A stretch of DNA of 64,000 nucleotides from UBA5109 sp965661005 (GTDB lineage: Bacteria; Pseudomonadota; Gammaproteobacteria; Pseudomonadales; Pseudohongiellaceae): positions 357,698 to 421,697 of the forward strand of contig CBFICB010000002.1 of NCBI GenBank assembly GCA_965661005.1, written 5' to 3'. Position 1 is the first letter of the stretch. Every line of letters starts with the position of its first letter. This document shows, piece by piece, positions 42,091 through 52,383 of this stretch. A program made the position numbers and the translations under genes. The notes under the pieces were generated by a model. The model was not told where the DNA came from, did no database searches, and worked only from the letters and a program-made list of their open reading frames with translations.

Positions 42091-43092
42091 ATGAGCGACT
42101 CATTTAACGCAATTGTTTTTGACGATATCGATGAAATAAAAAAAGGCAGACTCACAAAACTGTCACTGTCTGATTTACCTGATGAAAAAGTGCATGTCGA
42201 TGTCGCTTATTCGACTGTGAATTTTAAAGATGGACTTGCCATGTCTGAACATAGCCCTGTCCCGATCGCTCAAAAAATTCCAATGGTAGGAGGAATTGAT
42301 CTGGCCGGGACAGTTACTGAATCAGCTGACCCTAATTGGCAAGCCGGTGATCGTGTCTTGGTCAATGGCTATGGCTTATCTGAAAGACACTTCGGTGGTT
42401 ATGCACAAAAGGCTCGAATTAATCCTGAATTTCTGGTTCGTGTTCCTGATGGAATTTCATTAGAACAGGCCATGGCCATAGGCACTGCAGGATACACTTC
42501 CATGCTATGTGTGCTAGCTATTGAAGATCACGGTGTGAAATCAGAAGATGGCAAAGTATTAGTAACCGGAGCCTCTGGCGGTGTCGGTTCTGTAGCTGTC
42601 AGTTTACTTTCTTCGCTGGGCTATCAGGTAGTGGCTGCAAGTGGCCGAATTTCTGAAAACGGTGATTTCCTGAAAAGCCTGGGAGCAACAGAGCTTATTG
42701 AAAGAGATGAATTAGCTCGTGACTCCAAACCCGTAGAGTCTGAAATCTGGGCTGCGGTGGTCGATTGTGTTGGCGGTAAAACACTCGCTACTGCCATTGC
42801 GCAAACCCGATATGCTGGCATTGTCACTATGTGTGGTTTAACCGGAGGAGCAAGCTTCGAATCGTCTGTGATCCCTTTTATTTTAAGAGGTGTGCGACTG
42901 GCTGGAATCGATTCTGTGATGGCCCCGCTTGCGATTCGTCAACGCGCCTGGGATCGACTTGCCGAAGTACTGGACCTGGATAAGCTCGCTGAAATCTTCA
43001 CAGTTGCACCACTTGCCAAAGTGCCAGAACTGGCAGATCAAATCTTACAGGGACAGGTTAAAGGAAGAGTCGTTATTGATGTTAATGCTTAA
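42091..43092 (+). CDS. acuI: Acrylyl-CoA reductase AcuI (YhdH family)
   Basis: 333-residue medium-chain reductase that reduces acryloyl-CoA to propionyl-CoA with NADPH. Close in pattern to E. coli YhdH: VNFKDGLAMS, GGIDLAGTV, GTAGYTSMLCVLAIEDHGV, VTGASGGVGSVAVSLLSSLG (dinucleotide motif), AGIDSVMAP and GRVVIDVNA at the end. No zinc cysteine set. AGGAAA precedes the ATG. It is convergent with prpE, whose product activates acrylate and propionate, so the two genes probably serve one pathway. Confidence 0.92.
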   Translation: MSDSFNAIVFDDIDEIKKGRLTKLSLSDLPDEKVHVDVAYSTVNFKDGLAMSEHSPVPIAQKIPMVGGIDLAGTVTESADPNWQAGDRVLVNGYGLSERHFGGYAQKARINPEFLVRVPDGISLEQAMAIGTAGYTSMLCVLAIEDHGVKSEDGKVLVTGASGGVGSVAVSLLSSLGYQVVAASGRISENGDFLKSLGATELIERDELARDSKPVESEIWAAVVDCVGGKTLATAIAQTRYAGIVTMCGLTGGASFESSVIPFILRGVRLAGIDSVMAPLAIRQRAWDRLAEVLDLDKLAEIFTVAPLAKVPELADQILQGQVKGRVVIDVNA

Positions 43093-43284
43093 AGCTGTAT
43101 TCTGATTTCTAGTAATGTTTCCTTTTGAAACTGGCTTGGGTATTTTACGCCGAAGTCATGTCGTAGGTGAGGAGCGTCTTAGCGAGCGAACTCCGACTTA
43201 ATTTAGCAACTTACTCTACCAACTGGGTAAAATAGCTAAGTGAAGGCAATAGCCAATTTTGCCAGGCTTTTGATAAACACCAAG

Positions 43285-45153
43285 TTAAAGCAGTGCTTTT
43301 ATTTCTTCTAGTGCTGCGGGATCTTCAATCGTAGATGGAATGCTGTATTCATCGCCATCAACCATTGCTCTCAGGGTTTTACGTAAAATTTTTCCAGAAC
43401 GGGTTTTGGGAAGTCGCGCTACAACAAGCGCCTCTTTGAACGCTGCTACTGCACCGATTTCATCACGTACCATTTGAACAAGTTCTTTAATTATTTCACT
43501 ATGTTTTGAATCCAAAGTATTTTTAATCACAACAAAGCCCATAGGCAGCTGACCTTTCAGCTCATCACTTCGACCGATGACAGCACATTCAGCCACCATG
43601 GGATGCTTACCCAGAATTTCTTCCATTTCACCTGTCGATAGACGGTGCCCCGCTACATTAATGACATCATCAACCCGACCCATTATGTAAAGATAGCCAT
43701 CGTCATCGAAGTAACCACCATCTCCGGTAGCAAAATATCCAGAAAATTGTTCAAGGTAAGATTCTTTGAATCGCTCAGTATCTCCCCAGATAGACGTTAA
43801 ACAACTTGGCGGTAAGGGCGGTTTAATAGAAATAAAGCCCTGTTTATTGGGGCCTAAAATATTCCCTTCATCATCCAGAATTTCAATATTGTAGCCGGGC
43901 ACAGGCATTGTGGCAGAGCCCGGTTTTGCAGGCATGCGTTCAATACCATATAAATTGGCTGCCATTGCCCAGCCAGTTTCAGTTTGCCACCAGTGATCAA
44001 CCACCGGCAGCTCAAAGGTCTCTCTTAACCATTCATAGCTTGGTGGGTCCAGACGCTCACCCGCTGCAAAAATTACCTTTAAACAGCTTAAGTCATAGAG
44101 CTTGGCAAGCTCGCCTTGGGGATCTTCTTTTTTAATGGCCCGGTATGCGGTGGGCGCGCTGAATATAGACTTAACCTGATGCTCTGAAATCACTCGCCAA
44201 AAAGCCCCTGCATCCGGAGTCATGACTGGCTTTCCCTCATACAGAATAGTAGTACAACCCTGCAACAGGGGTGCATAAACTATATAGGAATGCCCCACTA
44301 CCCAGCCCACATCTGAAGCTGCCCAAAATACTTCTCCAGGGTTTATGTCATAAATAGCGCTCATACTGTATTTCATGGCAACAGCATGGCCGCCATTTTC
44401 CCGCACAACACCCTTGGGTTTGCCCGTTGTTCCAGAGGTGTACAGTATATAAAGCAGGTCAGTTCCCAGAACCGGCACACAATCAGCCGGAGAGGCTTTC
44501 TGTATGCTTTCATTCCAGTCTATATCTCGCTCATAGTCCATATTTGCAGCAGCCTGTTCACGCTGAAGCACGACAACATGTTGCGGTTTATGATTGGCCA
44601 GATTAATCGCCTCGTCGACCAGCGGCTTATATTCAATAATGCGATTGACTTCGATACCACAAGAAGCCGTTAGTAGAACTTTCGGCCTTGCATCATCAAG
44701 ACGAACTGCAAGTTCAGGCGGTGCAAATCCACCAAACACAACTGAATGAATGGCTCCAATTCTGGCACAGGCAAGCATGGATATTGCTGCTTCTGGAACC
44801 ATTGGTAAATAAATAATGACACGATCGCCTTTACCGACTCCCAGCTCTTTGAGCATACCTGCACAAAGCGCCACTTCATTCCGCAATTGCTCATAGGTAA
44901 AGCTTTGTTTCTTACCCGTGACGGGGGAATCATAAATAAGTGCTAATTGTTCTGCCCGGCCATGCTCAACATGATAATCCAATGCCAAATAACAGGTATT
45001 CAGTTCCCCATCCGCATACCAGCGTTCAATGCCCTGTTCGTCGACACTGAGAATATTTTCAGGAAATTTGTACCATTCAATCAGCTTGGCTTTTTCCTCC
45101 CAAAACCTAGCAGGATCCTCTATGGAAGACTTGTACTCTTGCTGGTATGACAT
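43285..45153 (-). CDS. prpE: Propionate-CoA ligase PrpE
   Basis: 622-residue acyl-CoA synthetase (ANL superfamily), making propionyl-CoA or acryloyl-CoA from the acid, ATP and CoA. Core motifs: LYTSGTTGKPKGV (AMP binding), HWWQTETGWAM, YFATGDGGYFDDDGY, and GRVDDVINVAGHRLSTGEME. The lysine in KTRSGKILRKTLR is the one acetylation normally silences. The N-terminal DPARFWEE and SVVFGGFAPPELAVR suit PrpE rather than Acs. ATG 45153 is chosen over the TTG one codon upstream. Convergent with acuI. Confidence 0.93.
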   Translation of the reverse strand: MSYQQEYKSSIEDPARFWEEKAKLIEWYKFPENILSVDEQGIERWYADGELNTCYLALDYHVEHGRAEQLALIYDSPVTGKKQSFTYEQLRNEVALCAGMLKELGVGKGDRVIIYLPMVPEAAISMLACARIGAIHSVVFGGFAPPELAVRLDDARPKVLLTASCGIEVNRIIEYKPLVDEAINLANHKPQHVVVLQREQAAANMDYERDIDWNESIQKASPADCVPVLGTDLLYILYTSGTTGKPKGVVRENGGHAVAMKYSMSAIYDINPGEVFWAASDVGWVVGHSYIVYAPLLQGCTTILYEGKPVMTPDAGAFWRVISEHQVKSIFSAPTAYRAIKKEDPQGELAKLYDLSCLKVIFAAGERLDPPSYEWLRETFELPVVDHWWQTETGWAMAANLYGIERMPAKPGSATMPVPGYNIEILDDEGNILGPNKQGFISIKPPLPPSCLTSIWGDTERFKESYLEQFSGYFATGDGGYFDDDGYLYIMGRVDDVINVAGHRLSTGEMEEILGKHPMVAECAVIGRSDELKGQLPMGFVVIKNTLDSKHSEIIKELVQMVRDEIGAVAAFKEALVVARLPKTRSGKILRKTLRAMVDGDEYSIPSTIEDPAALEEIKALL

Positions 45154-45191
45154 CAACTTTCTCTTTTGCTATGGATATATAGTGTGGCGAC

Positions 45192-47744
45192 TTAGTCAAG
45201 TCTACTGCGATAAACTTCCCTAGCCTGATCAAACTGCCCAAACACATGCGCCTTTTCGGATTCTGAACGCCAGCCCGGCCATGCCTCAGCCAATTCCTGT
45301 AATTTATCAATCCAGCGTAATGCATAAGCAGTTGATTGCGGATTTCGAATTGGCTCATCACCAACCTGAAACCAGATAGGGTTAGTAAAAGCCTGTGCGT
45401 AATTGACATCCATTGGAAAACGCTCTGATGCATCGCCTTCAGTACGCAAATGACACCAACCACTTCGTTCAACTGTCAGCTCATAACTAAGATTCAGGCT
45501 ATTGCGATTTGTCCCTAAAGGAAACGTTTCTACCAGCTCACCATTACAAACCAGCGCTACCTCACTGAGATCGGTAATCGATCTTAACTGCCCCGTAATG
45601 CTAACCCTGCCACCGCCGACTGGAAGATCAACAGTATCTCCCGGCAATGCTGTTCCAATTTGCATTTCCAATAACGGCCCGGAACTGACGAACGCCCGTC
45701 CGCGCAATAAGCCGTCAAACCAGGCATGCATATCCAGGCCGGCATTTCCGGTATAGACATAAGTACGAAATGAGCCGATCAACTTGCTACGATGCAAGGA
45801 AGAAATTGAATCTTCGCCACCAGTTGCGGTTATGCGCAAACCATTATTCCAAACTGCATATAGCGGATAAAAACCTCCTGTTCCTGAGTCCGACCACTCC
45901 AGCGCATCAGTCGTACCCAGCGCGGCATCGACGATAAAGCCTTTGCCTCCACCGAGCTGTCCTTCCAGCGGATCAGCCTCACCTATATAAGGATGCACAT
46001 AACCGGTTATGGCACCCTGCTCCTTAGCCTTAAGAAACATATCAGTGTTACTGGGGTACAGGCTTTCAATTGCGGTACCTTCATATCCCGTTACGAAAGG
46101 CGAAATTAGATGCTCTTCCATACCAAACATAAATACATGTCCATAGAATGGAGGTCTGTATTCCTGTCCCACCACAACAATTTGATCAGCTTCAGAAACT
46201 GAATGCGCTCCACCACCCTGCTCAAAAAATTGATAATCCAAAATTCGATTATCTTTATTTGCTACTTGTTCCATAACCAAATCCTGATCTTCAGAACGAG
46301 ACATCATCATCAAATTTTCTAAGGTGTTATGCAAATTGCCAGCGTAATTAGCATGCACATGCGTCGACGCGTTATACCAACCCTTGGCACCCATATCGGC
46401 CATTTTTTCCAGAGCAATATTCAGATGAGTCACTTCCCCCTCTTCAACATCGACTTCTACTGATTGAGGAAAATACTCAAAGCCTTTTACAAAGGTTAAG
46501 CTAGTTTCACCTACAGGAAGCGTGACCTGAAATTCACCTGTGTTATGAAAAATCTGATCGCCAGTCATTCCTGCCCTGGCATAGGCATTTGTTGGCGCAT
46601 AGAACTTTCCATCTGCAGCTCTTAAATGAACACGGTTATGGCTTATTGCAGAATCTTGAGCATCCGTCACTCGCACTGAAATGATGCCTGTAGGGCGTTT
46701 GTAATGCTGCTCTTTGATAGCCACTTCAGTTAATTTGCCACCATAAGTCTCAAGTAACATGAGTTGAGATAGACCAGGCTCATTGGAAATAAATGCAATC
46801 TGCTCACCATCAGGTGACCACCTCGGATGGAAGGCATCATGCTCAAAGAAGGTCATTTTGTAAGGCTCGCCACCAACAGTCGGTTGCACATAAAGATTAT
46901 TAAATTGATCAGCAGACCCACTAGTAGAGGTATAAATAAAACGACGTCCATCAATCGAAACATCCGGACGGGTTCGATATAAGGTTTGTTCTGACAAAAC
47001 AGTTGTTGCTTGTAATATACCGTCTTCAATAGCCGGTACTCTCAATACGTTACCCGAACCTAAAGGCACATCGCGATTAGATACCAGCAAAAGTTCTTCA
47101 CCGGAAGGCAGCCAGGCCGGCGTTATATACATATCCCAGCGACCAAAATAGAGCCGGTTGGAGCCATAATCATTATCTCTGGTAACAGCAATAGGCTCTC
47201 CACTCCAGTCGCCATTTTCAATGCCTCGAATGTAAACATTGAAATAACCATTGGGATTGGTTGAAACATAGGCAACCTGAGAGCCGTCAGGCGAAAATAC
47301 CGGATCTGTGTAAACGGCTTGATCATCAGTTAGTTTTTTAGACTCACCTGTTTGCGTATCAAATATCTCCAACTGAATACGTTCATGATCATAATCAGCG
47401 GTATAAATTATCCACCTCCCATCAGGTGACCAATCCGGTGAGGAGTGATAGGCCTCGTTATAGGTTAATTCATAAGCATTACCGCTAGCTGCATCAACTT
47501 TCCAGATACTACCCAGCATGGCTACTGCCAGCCATTCACCATCCGGCGACCAGTCAGGCGCCCAGGGTGTTGAGCTGGGTGATGGAGGGAAATAAAAATT
47601 ATGCATGTAGTTCCCGCCACTTAAAGCAGCAGGATAATAACGTGAAGGTTGCGCCTGTAATGTCGAACTAAGAAACAACATTACAACAAAGGAACTTACG
47701 GAAGCTGCCAAGAAGTAAAGCCTCCTGATGCGAAATGAATTCAT
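45192..47744 (-). CDS. Secreted TolB-propeller/CehA-McbA family metallohydrolase
   Basis: 850 residues with a signal peptide (ending LQAQ, about 32). N-terminal PD40/TolB-like propeller repeats occur at about 65-340 (DWSPDGEWLAVA, DWSPDGRWIIYT, FSPDGSQVAYVS, RWSPDGEQIAFIS). A linker sandwich follows, then a PHP-like metal domain typical of CehA/McbA proteins: WYNASTHVHANYAGNL, TGYVHPYIGEAD and TATGGEDS. The named relative CehA hydrolyses carbaryl; the natural substrate here is unknown. AGGAG precedes the ATG. It lies 38 bp upstream of prpE on the same strand, possibly co-transcribed. Confidence 0.85.
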   Translation of the reverse strand: MNSFRIRRLYFLAASVSSFVVMLFLSSTLQAQPSRYYPAALSGGNYMHNFYFPPSPSSTPWAPDWSPDGEWLAVAMLGSIWKVDAASGNAYELTYNEAYHSSPDWSPDGRWIIYTADYDHERIQLEIFDTQTGESKKLTDDQAVYTDPVFSPDGSQVAYVSTNPNGYFNVYIRGIENGDWSGEPIAVTRDNDYGSNRLYFGRWDMYITPAWLPSGEELLLVSNRDVPLGSGNVLRVPAIEDGILQATTVLSEQTLYRTRPDVSIDGRRFIYTSTSGSADQFNNLYVQPTVGGEPYKMTFFEHDAFHPRWSPDGEQIAFISNEPGLSQLMLLETYGGKLTEVAIKEQHYKRPTGIISVRVTDAQDSAISHNRVHLRAADGKFYAPTNAYARAGMTGDQIFHNTGEFQVTLPVGETSLTFVKGFEYFPQSVEVDVEEGEVTHLNIALEKMADMGAKGWYNASTHVHANYAGNLHNTLENLMMMSRSEDQDLVMEQVANKDNRILDYQFFEQGGGAHSVSEADQIVVVGQEYRPPFYGHVFMFGMEEHLISPFVTGYEGTAIESLYPSNTDMFLKAKEQGAITGYVHPYIGEADPLEGQLGGGKGFIVDAALGTTDALEWSDSGTGGFYPLYAVWNNGLRITATGGEDSISSLHRSKLIGSFRTYVYTGNAGLDMHAWFDGLLRGRAFVSSGPLLEMQIGTALPGDTVDLPVGGGRVSITGQLRSITDLSEVALVCNGELVETFPLGTNRNSLNLSYELTVERSGWCHLRTEGDASERFPMDVNYAQAFTNPIWFQVGDEPIRNPQSTAYALRWIDKLQELAEAWPGWRSESEKAHVFGQFDQAREVYRSRLD

Positions 47745-48007
47745 GCGATGTTTTGCTCCTGCTGGATATGACTGAATTTAAATAGCTAAATCTGATCTTA
47801 TAAGCCTCTGACTATAACAAATAAAGACTTTCAGAAGAAAATTATGCGACTTTTTTACCCATGGCCTGCTCACCCTCAAAATAAGAAACGCGAGCCCCTC
47901 AAACTGTTAGTATTCGGTGAAATCGACGTGTTAGCATGTTTACTTTTTACAAGACACAAGAATAATCTTCCAAATGCCTACCCCCTCATATAGGACATGC
48001 CTAGAGC

Positions 48008-48961
48008 ATGCATAAACCTAACCAGAAACACGTCGCCGGTTTTTTCCTGTCATTGACTGCCGCCATATTATGGGGAGTCATCCCTATTGCCTTAAAAGAA
48101 TTATTGGCAGGCATGGATGCAACTACAATTGTCTGGTACCGCTTTATCGTTGCCGGTCTGGTGCTTGGGCTTTGGTTAACTCTCAGCAAAAGACTTCCAG
48201 CAAAGATCAATTTCAATAAACAGACTTTATTTTTTCTTTTGATAGCCTCTATAGGGCTTTGCTTAAATTATTTCTTTTTTACTTATAGCTTATATTTCGT
48301 TAATGGAGAAACCAGCGAAGCAGTCATTCAATTATCTACTCTATTTTTAATTCTTGGTGGTGTATTAATCTATAAAGAAACTTTCATCCCTTTACAAAAA
48401 ATTGGAGCCTGCTTACTCGTTCTCGGCCTGGGTCTTTTTTTCAACGATCGCTTACAAGAATTTATACACTTTAGTAATCGTGAAACGATAGGCGTTTTGG
48501 TATTAGTAATCGCCGCAATTACCTGGACAGTATATGCTTTATTCCAGAAGCAGTTATTAGTCAAATTTTCTTCTGTACAAATTTTATTTCAAATATATTT
48601 ATTATCCGCTTTCATACTGCTCCCCTTTGCTTCTCCATTGAGCGTTTTTCAATTAAGCCAAATGGAATTTTTCTTATTATTGTTTTGCTGTCTAAATACC
48701 TTAATTGCTTATGGTTGTTTCGCTGAAGCTTTAAATTGCTGGGATGCATCCAAAGTCAGTGCAGTTCTTGCATTGGCACCATTATTTACAATTGCTTCTT
48801 TAAAGATACTCGTCTTTTTCTACCCGTCTTACCAATTTACTGATCGTCTAGGTTTGCTCTCAATAATTGGAGCCATGCTATTAGTTACAGGGTCAATACT
48901 AACTGCGCTGGCTCCCGCAATAAAAAAGGCTTGGAAAAATAGCTCAAGTGCTGTTCCTTAA
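48008..48961 (+). CDS. DMT superfamily (EamA) transporter
   Basis: 317 residues with ten hydrophobic helices in two EamA repeats. The opening AAILWGVIPIALKELLAG and TTIVWYRFIVAGLVL fit the family. The second repeat carries ITWTVYALFQKQLL and, near the end, a weak AEALNCWDASKVSAVLALAP. Members export amino acids or related metabolites. No clear ribosome site. It lies 112 bp before the FAD dehydrogenase gene on the same strand. Substrate unknown. Confidence 0.87.
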   Translation: MHKPNQKHVAGFFLSLTAAILWGVIPIALKELLAGMDATTIVWYRFIVAGLVLGLWLTLSKRLPAKINFNKQTLFFLLIASIGLCLNYFFFTYSLYFVNGETSEAVIQLSTLFLILGGVLIYKETFIPLQKIGACLLVLGLGLFFNDRLQEFIHFSNRETIGVLVLVIAAITWTVYALFQKQLLVKFSSVQILFQIYLLSAFILLPFASPLSVFQLSQMEFFLLLFCCLNTLIAYGCFAEALNCWDASKVSAVLALAPLFTIASLKILVFFYPSYQFTDRLGLLSIIGAMLLVTGSILTALAPAIKKAWKNSSSAVP

Positions 48962-49073
48962 GCTGAAGCTTCATGCTATTTTTCTAAAATAAAAACGTGA
49001 TTCTTATTTAAACAAATATAAACATTCTAATATCCATTATTATTGACATTTACATTTCACATATAGAGACATT

Positions 49074-50729
49074 ATGGCCGAATCAGCAAAAAGAAAAATA
49101 TCATTCAGTACCAGTACAACACACAAAGCCGATGTTGTCATAGCCGGCGCGGGTATATCTGGCATCGCCGCCGCTCTGGAATTACTTGAATCCGACTTGA
49201 AAGTTATCCTCGTCGATCGTGATGAAAAAAGTAAGATTGGGGGCTTGGCCAAGGAATCATTTGGTGCAATGTTTTTTGTGAATTCTCCGCAACAGCGTTG
49301 GACTGGCATCAAGGATAATCCAGAACTCGCCCTTAGTGACTGGCTTGCTAATGCCGAATTTGGTGAAGAAGACATATGGCCTCGTCAATGGGCTGAATTT
49401 TATGTCAATAACTGCACCCAGCTGGGCTATAAATGGCTACGTAAGCAAGGGGTTCAATTTTTACCTGTCGTCAACTGGGTCGAACGAATCTCTGATAAAA
49501 ACCCCGGCAACTCAGTACCCCGATTCCATATTGTTTGGGGTAGTGGTAAAGGCCTATCTGATACCCTGGCTAATAGATTATTAAACCACCGAAATATCGC
49601 CAATTTACGAATATTGTTTCAACATAAAGTAACAGAAATTATTCAAAGTGATGGCAAAATTACTGGCTTGGCAGGTGTTAATGAACAAAATGGGAATCAC
49701 TTCACTGTTGAAGCAGACAATACCGTTATTGCTTCAGGTGGAATATGTGGAAGTATCGAAAAAGTAAAAGCCAATTGGTATAAACCCTGGGGTGATCCGC
49801 CAGAGCTTATTCTAAACGGTGCTCACAAATATGCTGAAGGCATATTGCATGACGCTGCCTCAGAGATTGGAGCCAATGTCACCCACATGGATAAATTATG
49901 GTTGTATACCGGGGGTGTTAATCATCCGAACCCCAGACATCCTCAACACGGTTTAAGTATTTTGCCCTGTAAGTCCGCTCTATGGCTAGATAGTCACGGT
50001 CGGCGCTTTGGACCTGACCCCTTAGTCGCTGGTTATGACGCGCGTAATCAGGTGGAAACTGTTTGCAAGCAGGAGCATAAATATTCCTGGCAAATAATGA
50101 ATATGAAAATTGCCATTCGAGAATTATCGATTTCAGGTTCTGAACATAACCCCGCCATTCGAGACAGAAAGTTATTTCGTTTTCTTAAGGGAATTTTATT
50201 TGGCGCAAAAGGCCTGGTCGATGACATGCTCGCCAATTGCGATAATTTTGTCACGGCAAATTCAGTTTCTGAACTCGCTGACAAAATTCAGGCACTATCT
50301 GGTGATATCGAGATTGACCGACAAGCGATGCAGGATGCTATTGAGCACTTTGATCAGGCAGCGAATCCTAAAAGCGGCACCCATGACAGACAGCGAGAGT
50401 TAATACGCCAAGTCAGGAAATACCCTCTTGATGGCATACGCACCTGTAAAGATCAGAAGATCGATGATAAATCTGCCTACCCCTTAATCGCTATCAAAGA
50501 GCATATTCTTTCTCGTAAAACCATGGGAGGCATACAGACGAACCTTCAATCACGTGTCCTTACTGCGGCTGGTGATACTATCCCCAACCTTTATGCCATT
50601 GGTGAAGCAGCAGGTTATGGTGGCGGTGGAGTGCATGGCCTACGATCTCTGGAAGGGACATTTTTGGGCGGCTGTGTAATGTCGAGCCGTTTGGCTGCAG
50701 CGGATATATTAAATATAAAACTGCATTAA
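49074..50729 (+). CDS. FAD-binding dehydrogenase (ketosteroid-dehydrogenase/flavocytochrome-like)
   Basis: 551-residue flavoprotein of the FAD_binding_2 family. The dinucleotide motif VVIAGAGISGIAAALELLE lies at about 26-44, and the family C-terminus LYAIGEAAGYGGGGVHGLRS leads to LEGTFLGGCVMSSRLA. Large substrate-domain insertions match predicted oxidoreductases near 3-ketosteroid dehydrogenases and fumarate-reductase-like proteins. No signal peptide or haem site, so cytoplasmic. It lies 84 bp before the Nramp-like transporter; one unit may import and oxidise a substrate. The substrate is not identifiable. Confidence 0.85.
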   Translation: MAESAKRKISFSTSTTHKADVVIAGAGISGIAAALELLESDLKVILVDRDEKSKIGGLAKESFGAMFFVNSPQQRWTGIKDNPELALSDWLANAEFGEEDIWPRQWAEFYVNNCTQLGYKWLRKQGVQFLPVVNWVERISDKNPGNSVPRFHIVWGSGKGLSDTLANRLLNHRNIANLRILFQHKVTEIIQSDGKITGLAGVNEQNGNHFTVEADNTVIASGGICGSIEKVKANWYKPWGDPPELILNGAHKYAEGILHDAASEIGANVTHMDKLWLYTGGVNHPNPRHPQHGLSILPCKSALWLDSHGRRFGPDPLVAGYDARNQVETVCKQEHKYSWQIMNMKIAIRELSISGSEHNPAIRDRKLFRFLKGILFGAKGLVDDMLANCDNFVTANSVSELADKIQALSGDIEIDRQAMQDAIEHFDQAANPKSGTHDRQRELIRQVRKYPLDGIRTCKDQKIDDKSAYPLIAIKEHILSRKTMGGIQTNLQSRVLTAAGDTIPNLYAIGEAAGYGGGGVHGLRSLEGTFLGGCVMSSRLAAADILNIKLH

Positions 50730-50813
50730 AGGGAATCGCTGTGATAGCTTATATAAAACGCTTTCACACTCTAAATATAAAGACACACAATAATAATAAG
50801 GAAATATCCATCG

Positions 50814-52064
50814 ATGTTTAATTATATAAAAAACAATCTTGGACCCGGATTAATCTTTGCTGCTGTTGCGGTAGGGACCTCTCATGTCGTCCAATCCACC
50901 CGCGCAGGAGCTACCTATGGATTGAGTATGATTTTCCTGGTTGTGCTTGTCTGTCTCGTAAAATATCCGACGTATTTATTCAGCTCTCGCTATGCAGCAA
51001 TCACCGGGGAAACCGTCATAGACGGTTATGCTAAAAGGGGCAAATGGTTTCTCTATATCTTTCTGGCTCTTATTATGATCGAGCTATCTGTCGCAACTTC
51101 AGCGGCCTCACTGGTTACAAGCGGCATTATTAAAAGCGTGTTTAACATTCCCATGGAGACAACGGTCTTATCCATGCTCCTGTTATTCATTACCATTGCT
51201 ATTCTAGTCATCGGTAAATACAAAGCCCTGGAATCATTTTGTAAAATCTTAGTCATAGGTTTTTGTATCACGACACTAATAACAACATTTATTGCACTGG
51301 TTGGTTTTGAGTCGTCTTCGATGGAACCCATAAGTCAATTAGCCTTTGACCGCCCGACCACTTTATTTTTAGTCAGTATCGCTGGCTGGATGCCAACAGG
51401 AATTCTAGGTGCAGTCATGCTCTCGAATTGGGTGCTTGCCAGAAAAAATAATAGTGGAGGCGTTCCCTTCACAAGAAAAGAAGCCGATTTCGATTTTCAT
51501 GTTGGCTATGGTTCTTCAATATTTCTGGCGGCATGCTTTGTTATTCTGGGCTATATCGTTATTCGTGGAGCGGGAGATACGATTGCCAATGATAGTGCAG
51601 GATTCTCGGTTCAAATCATCAGCCTGTTTACCAGCACTATAGGAAACTGGGTCTTCATTTTAATCGCTGCAACCATTGTGGCCGTAATGTACTCAACTTT
51701 GTTAGCTTTGGTAGATGGTTTTCCACGGCTGACAGTTGATGTTCTAAATACTCTTTCTCCGAACATAAACAAGCTTATAAAAGAAACGAATCTTTATTTT
51801 ATTTTATTTGCGCTTTTATTCGTTCTGGTGGGTTCAGTCTTTTTTCTATTTATGAATTCATTTACTCAATTCATTGATTTTGTGACAGCCACTGGCTTTA
51901 TTATCACACCCATCATCGCGACTTTTAATCATGTGATCATTTTTTCTCAAGATATCAGCCCAGAAGAAAGACCAAGCCAGGCCTTAAAAATATGGAGTTA
52001 TTCGACGATTACGATATTCACTACCGTCACCATTCTGTGGATTTATTTTCAGTTAACTTCATGA
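50814..52064 (+). CDS. Nramp-like transporter lacking the canonical metal motifs
   Basis: 416-residue LeuT-fold membrane protein of the Nramp superfamily with eleven hydrophobic segments. The N-terminus NNLGPGLIFAAVAVG aligns with Nramp TM1. The metal-binding DPGN of true Nramp proteins is absent (GTSHVVQSTRAGATYGL instead), and TM6 has WMPTGILGAVMLSNW where true members have MPH. Transport of Mn2+ or Fe2+ is thus unlikely; another cation or an organic solute is possible. AAGGAAA precedes the ATG. It is in line with the FAD dehydrogenase gene. Confidence 0.85.
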   Translation: MFNYIKNNLGPGLIFAAVAVGTSHVVQSTRAGATYGLSMIFLVVLVCLVKYPTYLFSSRYAAITGETVIDGYAKRGKWFLYIFLALIMIELSVATSAASLVTSGIIKSVFNIPMETTVLSMLLLFITIAILVIGKYKALESFCKILVIGFCITTLITTFIALVGFESSSMEPISQLAFDRPTTLFLVSIAGWMPTGILGAVMLSNWVLARKNNSGGVPFTRKEADFDFHVGYGSSIFLAACFVILGYIVIRGAGDTIANDSAGFSVQIISLFTSTIGNWVFILIAATIVAVMYSTLLALVDGFPRLTVDVLNTLSPNINKLIKETNLYFILFALLFVLVGSVFFLFMNSFTQFIDFVTATGFIITPIIATFNHVIIFSQDISPEERPSQALKIWSYSTITIFTTVTILWIYFQLTS

Positions 52065-52383
52065 GACATGTTTTCAGATAAGCTATGCCTTAACTTATCA
52101 ATAAATACTCTAATTAAGATCAATTTCCAGTAGGGCTCTTCTTTGAAAAGCCTGAACCACTTTCAATAGAAACAATCAAAGCTAACAAAACTCCTAGTAA
52201 TAAAATCAAGAGCTAAACTCTCACCAGCTGATATATTCAGTGATAGGATATAGTTATCACTAATTCTATTTATTTGATATTTTGCTTTCATATAATACTC
52301 CCCATATTTACCAAGCAACGATTGATTAATCCACGTGTTTATTTACGAAGATTAGAATTTAGAGATTAAGGGAAAAGACATTA
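52065..52383. other. 319-bp intergenic region before the export operon
   Basis: No gene is seen. It holds an inverted repeat (52239-52261) and a TATAAT at 52291-52296 without a well-spaced -35 box. The region probably carries the promoter of the ABC/HlyD/TolC operon. Confidence 0.5.
52239..52261. promoter_or_regulatory. Inverted repeat upstream of the export operon
   Basis: AGTGATA (52239-52245) and TATCACT (52255-52261) are exact 7-bp arms with a 9-base spacer, 30 bases upstream of a TATAAT sequence and about 125 bases before the ABC gene. It is a plausible operator; the regulator is unknown. Confidence 0.4.

Noticed and set aside
43093..43284. Imperfect hairpin between acuI and prpE
   Set aside because: AAGTC/GACTT with GGAG/CTCC can pair only with large irregular gaps; not convincing as a terminator.
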